A DNA stretch of 64,000 bases from contig JAEWAK010000057.1 of NCBI GenBank assembly GCA_023391695.1, forward strand, positions 1-64,000, read 5' to 3'. Below are positions 62,901-64,000 of the stretch, in pieces (within the stretch, counting starts at the first letter, position 1; each line of letters opens with the position of its first letter). This stretch comes from Bacillota bacterium. Its GTDB lineage: Bacteria; Bacillota; Clostridia; Lachnospirales; Lachnospiraceae. Under the pieces are notes generated by a model. The model saw only the letters and a program-made list of their open reading frames with translations, ran no database searches and was not told the DNA's origin. A program made the position numbers and the translations under genes.

Positions 62901-63031
62901 TAAACGGTGATATAAAAGAGGCGGCATTGACAAATATGCTGGAAGAGACCATTGAGACATTACCGGATGCCGGCCGCATCAATCTGGTATTTAAACCTTT
63001 TGAAATAAAGACGGTTAAGATTATATATTAA
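59930..63031 (+). CDS. GH38 alpha-mannosidase
   Basis: 1033 residues from ATG 59930 (AAGGAGA upstream), cytoplasmic. The Zn-binding HSHMDTAWLW (His258 onward), the nucleophile Asp372 in FWLPDTFGYSS, and the central NQFHDILPGTSIPRVHEES helical signature are all in place, followed by the large beta-sandwich domain of GH38. It cleaves alpha-mannosides, probably from N-glycans or mannan-derived oligosaccharides. It is a stand-alone gene behind the sugar cluster. Confidence 0.93.
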   Translation: MLNEKQIDKMLVKLKRFENTIAPMMFEKIDEVKVDMFPTGEQYHDIPNSSGFVPCNRGDKWGGEGTYCWFKGQYTVPEKYDGQTLFLYPKIEGYEALLWVNGVPFGTFCTKIVITGHGNHYCDLLKQNAKSGERIDLALEYYAGHYVMGCEPFAEDPRIVYDFTFDSVDICLKNNSICDFYFDLRTLNQLVDVLDRNSFRRADVINTLERVHEILYYSYDDIDKETFMEALSQAGKLLKEKLIQTNSATAPYAGFIGHSHMDTAWLWHKGETIKKCARTYSNQTSLMEQYPEYKFIQSSAYHSEVIRRHYPKLFERLVKKVEEGRYEPNGGVWIECDCNIPSGESMIRQFIWGQRFTRKYFNYTADAFWLPDTFGYSSSIPQIMKGCGVEYFLTTKMAWNDTNSFPYDTFYWQGLDGTRVLTHLNKTHIWPDAEALMEYVVAGKDSIKEKTVSNMRLLSYGFGDGGGGPQFEMIEMSRRLTDLEGLPKTSHTTVSGFMKKLEETVVNPSVYAGELYLELHRGTLTNQHTIKRNNRLAEINLRNLEYLTVREAVENKITASQEQIRPLMETLLVNQFHDILPGTSIPRVHEESINETTELIKQSAGYIRDKIKAEPKSNVVSVLNTLSFERKDSIYLDYAEGYKVNGDYKQQITADLHGNKKLAVTGAVIPAFSSAVFQFIKGTPEAGSAFELKGEELTTPYAKVTFDERGFIRSFIDRTVNRELRGEGYALNTFLMAEDVPNAWDNWDIDADLEFKFKDTAVLLNRQVISDGPVELRIRSEYRISEKSTIKQDMIFYAESPEVRFETIMNWQDDHRFLKTAFDTTIFSDFARQEVQFGYIKRPTTRNTAEEKAKFEVSNHKYSDLSENKYGVAILNDCKYGISVKDSQMRLSLHKGGCRPDYRGDKGIHECTYSFYPHKEGFGADSVIRPAYELNYKPIVAAGEWKKASFAEVDRSNIIIEAVKPCEEEEKAYILRLYEAEGTYTNTALTLNGDIKEAALTNMLEETIETLPDAGRINLVFKPFEIKTVKIIY

Positions 63032-63125
63032 ATTACCGGGTACGCAGAGGCTGCTGAAAACAGAAGCTCCGGCAATAATGTTATAAAAACCGGAGAATGT
63101 AGCCTATCCAGGAAATCCCCCGTCG

Positions 63126-63162
63126 AGTCGGCGGGAGTCCTGTTTATTTGGCTATGAAGGAA
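63126..63162 (+). repeat. Short dispersed repeat, copy 2
   Basis: AGTCGGCGGGAGTC followed by TTATTTGG and TGAAGGAA, matching 57627-57660. It lies about 95 bases after the alpha-mannosidase stop. Confidence 0.45.
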
Positions 63163-63189
63163 AACGAAATACGGAATAGGATATATTAA

Positions 63190-63226
63190 GGGAAGCCGGG
63201 ATAATAAATCCTGCAGCTTCCCTTTT
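63190..63226 (+). terminator. Terminator after the alpha-mannosidase gene
   Basis: GGGAAGC pairs with GCTTCCC (loop 19 bases with some pairing), followed by TTTT. A further hairpin CTCCGG/CCGGAG stands at 63067-63095. Confidence 0.65.
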
Positions 63227-63321
63227 CCCATATTTAAACCCACCCATGAATATCCCTCCGGATGGATTAAGATAAATATGACATACTGACGTCAGATTAT
63301 ACATGATAAAATAGTATTGCC

Positions 63322-63385
63322 TATCGGAACTTGGGTTTCAAAGTCCTGATAAAAGGCGGAATTTTTACCGTCGTGCATCCGACAA
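63322..63385 (+). repeat. Composite hairpin repeat, third copy
   Basis: Hairpin A (TATCGGAACTT pairing imperfectly with AAGTCCTGATA) followed directly by the core (AAAAGGCGGAA then TTTTTACCGTCGTGCAT). The right-hand hairpin is decayed; the flank CCGACAATAGAAA still resembles the 55.4-kb copy read in reverse. It stands 28 bases before the GyrI-like gene. Confidence 0.6.
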
Positions 63386-63412
63386 TAGAAATAGAAAAGG
63401 AGTAGTGAAGAA

Positions 63413-64000
63413 ATGAATAAGGTTGACTATAAGAAAGAGGATAAGGATTTATACCAGCCAAAAACAGAACCGTCTGAAATATTTGTACCTGCTATGAATT
63501 TTATTATGATTGACGGAAAGGGAGATCCCAATACAAAGGGCGGTGAATATGAAAAGGCATTGGAATTACTGTATGCTTTGACCTTTACCATTAAAATGAG
63601 TGTAAAAAGCGGGAGGGAACCCGAAGGATATTTCGAATATGCGGTACCGCCCCTGGAAGGACTCTGGTGGATGGAAGAAGATAATTGTATGGACTTTACC
63701 AGAAAGGATAAATATTGCTGGACTTCCATGATCAGGCAGCCGGGATTTGTAACGGAGGAAGTATTTGGGTGGGCTTGCGGGGAAGTCAGCAGGAAAAAAC
63801 CGGATTTGGACATAAAAAAAGCAAGGCTTCGGACCTATGAGGAAGGTTTCTGCGTCCAGCTCATGCATATAGGGTCTTTTGATGAGGAAACCCGTTCTGT
63901 TAAAAAGATTGATGTCTATGTAAAAGAACATGATCTAAAAAATGATATTTCGGCTGTCCTTCCGGACGGGAATATACGGAGGCACCACGAAATTTATCTG
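63413..64000 (+). CDS. GyrI-like small-molecule-binding protein (partial, runs off the window)
   Basis: 196 codons seen, no stop before the window end. The sequence (VDYKKEDKDLYQPKTEP...EIFVPAMNFIMIDGKGDPN, and YEYAVPPLEGLWW-like FEYAVPPLEGLWW) is that of stand-alone GyrI-like/TipAS-type domains (about 205-215 residues complete), so only a few residues are probably missing. Such proteins bind small hydrophobic molecules, and some hydrolyse or sequester them; the ligand is unknown. AAAAGGAG lies 10 bases before the ATG. Confidence 0.85.
   Translation, partial: MNKVDYKKEDKDLYQPKTEPSEIFVPAMNFIMIDGKGDPNTKGGEYEKALELLYALTFTIKMSVKSGREPEGYFEYAVPPLEGLWWMEEDNCMDFTRKDKYCWTSMIRQPGFVTEEVFGWACGEVSRKKPDLDIKKARLRTYEEGFCVQLMHIGSFDEETRSVKKIDVYVKEHDLKNDISAVLPDGNIRRHHEIYL

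Overview
The window looks like a chromosomal segment of an anaerobic, saccharolytic Firmicute, most likely Lachnospiraceae (Clostridium cluster XIVa). The support is AT-rich intergenic DNA, strong AGGAGG-type ribosome binding sites with several TTG/GTG starts, YesM/YesN-type two-component systems beside LplB/YtcP-type sugar permeases, split transketolase genes, extracellular flavin-based reductases and many single-gene glycosidases. No rRNA, tRNA, CRISPR array or prophage was seen. The species cannot be determined from what I can see.

Layout: (1) 0.2-3.8 kb: a LysR regulator and a secreted lipoprotein flavin reductase with two FMN-binding domains and a fumarate/urocanate-reductase-like FAD domain. 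(2) 4.0-7.1 kb: a small basic protein and a large serine recombinase, followed directly by a subtilase that lacks its 5' part, so this is probably an insertion or deletion scar. (3) 7.4-10.6 kb: a secreted GH18-like protein with a CBM32-type module, and a MATE exporter. (4) 10.6-15.3 kb: a FadR-type GntR regulator with two matching candidate operators, a split transketolase, a beta-hydroxyacid dehydrogenase and an SDR, which together look like a sugar or sugar-acid catabolic operon. (5) 15.7-23 kb: an unknown membrane protein and a complete F1Fo ATP synthase operon, atpB-E-E-F-H-A-G-D-C, with two tandem atpE genes. (6) 23.2-32.3 kb: a YesM/YesN pair, a solute-binding lipoprotein, two permeases and a GH39 glycosidase, probably for xyloside uptake and hydrolysis. 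(7) 32.3-39.6 kb: a LysR regulator divergent from a siroheme sulfite/nitrite reductase, a second MATE protein, an APC permease and two small proteins. (8) 39.6-42.8 kb: ppx and ppk1 behind a very regular five-repeat Pho-box-like array. (9) 43.3-63 kb: a second carbohydrate locus with two permeases, a binding protein, a kinase/regulator pair, a GH94 phosphorylase, a small cupin, an AraC regulator, a sugar isomerase-like / Gfo-Idh-MocA / sugar isomerase-like trio and a GH38 alpha-mannosidase. (10) A GyrI-like protein runs off the right edge.

How it fits together: two complete sugar-sensing and import modules take up oligosaccharides. Neither encodes its own ATPase, so a shared MsmK-type ATPase elsewhere is expected. 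GH39, GH94, GH38 and possibly a redox (3-keto-sugar) route split the imported glycans. The split transketolase operon feeds carbon to the pentose phosphate pool, ATP synthase handles the ion gradient, and polyphosphate genes respond to phosphate.

The least explained material is intergenic: a twice-occurring candidate pseudoknot element (13400-13468 and 45288-45376), a composite hairpin repeat with a conserved core (47169-47265, 55419-55485, 63322-63385), three further dispersed repeats, and a 12-bp minisatellite upstream of the AraC gene.
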